Assembly: GCA_910588415.1 (NCBI GenBank)
Contig: CAJUPK010000156.1
Coordinates: 1-5,398, forward strand
Reading direction: 5' to 3'
Source of the DNA: an uncultured Oscillospiraceae bacterium
GTDB taxonomy: Bacteria > Bacillota > Clostridia > Oscillospirales > Acutalibacteraceae
DNA length: 5,398 nt
The position numbers were made by a program, and so were the translations under genes. Shown piece by piece: positions 4,428 through 5,398 of the stretch. Numbering within the stretch: the stretch's first letter is position 1; the number at the start of each line of letters is the position of its first letter. Below the pieces are notes generated by a model, which had not been told where the DNA came from, made no database searches, and was given only the letters and a program-made list of their open reading frames with translations.

Positions 4428-5174
4428 ATGCATGGAAATATTCCAAAACCTGAGATGATTCTGTTTGACTATGGGGATACCCTGGCCTGGGAGCCTGTGC
4501 CGGACTTTCTCCGGGGATGGCGGGCGGTCTTCCGGTATGTCTCCGAGAATCCTGACGGTGCGGCGCCGGAGGACGCCAAATATATTGGTGATGAACTCTG
4601 GCAGCGCTTTTCCGGCTCCCGAAGCCTCTCCGCTGCCCGCAAGGGGGGCTGGGAAATACATGAATGGCAGCAGCTCCGGACTGTTCTGGAGGCACTGGGC
4701 CTGAAAACCTCCGTCCCTCTGGAGGAGGCCGAGCTGATACTGATGGAAAATTCCTGCCCCAGTTTCCTGAAGCCCGGCGCCTCTGAGATGATACACCTCC
4801 TGCGCAGCCGGGATATCCCCACCGGGGTCATCAGCAACATTGGCTGGTCGGGCAATGCGCTGACCAACCGCTTGGGCAGGCTGTTCCCATCACACAGCTT
4901 TGAGTTTGTAATCGCCTCCAGCGAATACGGCGTCCGCAAGCCGGACCCGCTGCTGTTCCGCATAGCGCTGAAAAAGGCCCGCTCGCCTGCGGAAAAAGTC
5001 TGGTACTGCGGCAACGACTGGTATGCCGATGTGCTGGGCGCCCACACCGCCGGGATGTTCCCGGTGTGGTTTAACGAAAATGGCGGGGAGCCGCCGGAAA
5101 AAGCGGAGATTTCCTGTCTCAGCGTCAGCAGCTGGCGGGAATTTACCCATATACTATTGGAAACGCTAAATTAA
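4428..5174 (+). CDS. HAD-superfamily hydrolase, 248 residues
   Basis: All four HAD motifs can be placed. Motif I is LFDYGDTL with the nucleophile Asp14; motif II is GVISN with Ser136; motif III is Lys171 in VRKPDP; motif IV is YCGNDWYAD with Asp197 and Asp201. Residues 25-115 between motifs I and II form a helical cap (type C1), so the substrate should be a small soluble molecule, most likely a phosphate ester, in the cytoplasm. Motif I is a variant: the position two after the nucleophile is Gly16 instead of the usual acid/base Asp, and an Asp follows at 17. HAD proteins with a DxGxT motif exist, but loss of this residue weakens a simple phosphatase prediction. The start has GGGAGGG (4414-4420) seven bases upstream. 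It lies 39 bases after the DUF5655-like gene with no terminator between, and 19 bases before aconitase, so it is probably an operon member. The substrate is unknown. Confidence 0.9.
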   Translation: MHGNIPKPEMILFDYGDTLAWEPVPDFLRGWRAVFRYVSENPDGAAPEDAKYIGDELWQRFSGSRSLSAARKGGWEIHEWQQLRTVLEALGLKTSVPLEEAELILMENSCPSFLKPGASEMIHLLRSRDIPTGVISNIGWSGNALTNRLGRLFPSHSFEFVIASSEYGVRKPDPLLFRIALKKARSPAEKVWYCGNDWYADVLGAHTAGMFPVWFNENGGEPPEKAEISCLSVSSWREFTHILLETLN

Positions 5175-5193
5175 CCATAAAGGAGCGAGTACA

Positions 5194-5398
5194 ATGGGCA
5201 AGACTATCGCACAGAAGATCATTGAGAGCCACCTGGTCTCGGGCAAAATGGAGCTGGGGGAGGACATTGGCCTGCGCATTGACCAGACCCTGACCCAGGA
5301 CGCCACGGGCACCATGGCCTACCTGGAGTTTGAAGCCATGGGTGTGCCCCGGGTGAAGACCCAGCGCAGCGTGGCCTATGTGGACCACAACACCCTGC
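5194..5398 (+). CDS. acn: Aconitate hydratase (aconitase), N-terminal 68 residues
   Basis: The gene runs off the right edge after 68 codons and one base. The start ATG has AAAGGAG (5179-5185) eight bases upstream. The visible residues are highly characteristic of the aconitase large domain: an opening MGKTIAQKIIESHLVSG, IDQTLTQDATGTMAYLEFEA at about 29-48 and YVDHNTL at 62-68. Aconitase isomerises citrate and isocitrate through cis-aconitate with a [4Fe-4S] cluster in the cytoplasm; the cluster cysteines would be beyond the window. Homoaconitase and 3-isopropylmalate dehydratase large subunits are relatives, but the DQTLTQDATGT block with FEAMGV fits the aconitase type seen in Clostridia. It follows the HAD gene by 19 bases, so it is probably co-transcribed with the AEC carrier upstream. 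That would tie the operon to tri- or dicarboxylate metabolism. Confidence 0.9.
   Translation, partial: MGKTIAQKIIESHLVSGKMELGEDIGLRIDQTLTQDATGTMAYLEFEAMGVPRVKTQRSVAYVDHNTL

Noticed and set aside
3945..4796. Minus-strand 283-codon frame opposite the carrier end, DUF5655-like and HAD genes
   Set aside because: Three well-supported plus-strand genes with conserved motifs occupy this DNA; the antisense frame has no ribosome site and unlikely composition.

Overview
The window looks like chromosomal DNA from an anaerobic gut Clostridia member, most likely of the Oscillospiraceae/Ruminococcaceae type (Flavonifractor, Oscillibacter and relatives). This is inferred from the strong AAAGGAG-type ribosome sites, the GC-rich third codon positions, a ferredoxin-domain aldo/keto reductase, and hairpin-rich intergenic DNA. 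No rRNA or other decisive marker is present, so the genus is not established.

Layout from left to right. (1) 1-464 (+): the C-terminal part of an aldo/keto reductase with a double [4Fe-4S] domain, closed by a strong hairpin terminator at 505-546 that can work in both directions. (2) 790-1398 (-): a small lipoprotein of unknown function. (3) 1399-1915: a 517-base gene-free stretch. Most of it (1468-1854) is a near-continuous run of hairpins containing a 146-bp imperfect palindrome and two tandem copies of a TTGAC-N-TTGC...GCAA-GTC stem. (4) 1916-2602 (-): a two-helix membrane protein of unknown function. (5) 2603-3076: a divergent intergenic region with a minus-strand promoter candidate and a good plus-strand promoter (TTGCCA-N17-TATACT). 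Between the plus promoter and the next gene lie about 2.5 tandem copies of a 99/100-bp repeat. (6) 3077-5398 (+): a probable operon of an AEC-family carrier, a DUF5655-like small protein overlapping it by 14 bases, a HAD-family hydrolase, and the start of aconitate hydratase, which runs off the window.

The most interesting part is the leader of the plus-strand operon. The predicted transcript would begin almost exactly at the first repeat. It would carry an upstream stem in each of three units, kept paired by wobble and one two-sided change, and a 29-nt hairpin that is identical in units 1 and 2. The same DNA also holds short overlapping reading frames with a repeated peptide, so a decayed or cryptic coding repeat is a real alternative. 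No known riboswitch class was recognised. If the operon reading is right, the carrier and aconitase would be co-expressed, which suggests organic-acid (di- or tricarboxylate) transport linked to the citrate/isocitrate step. That link is inferred from gene order alone.
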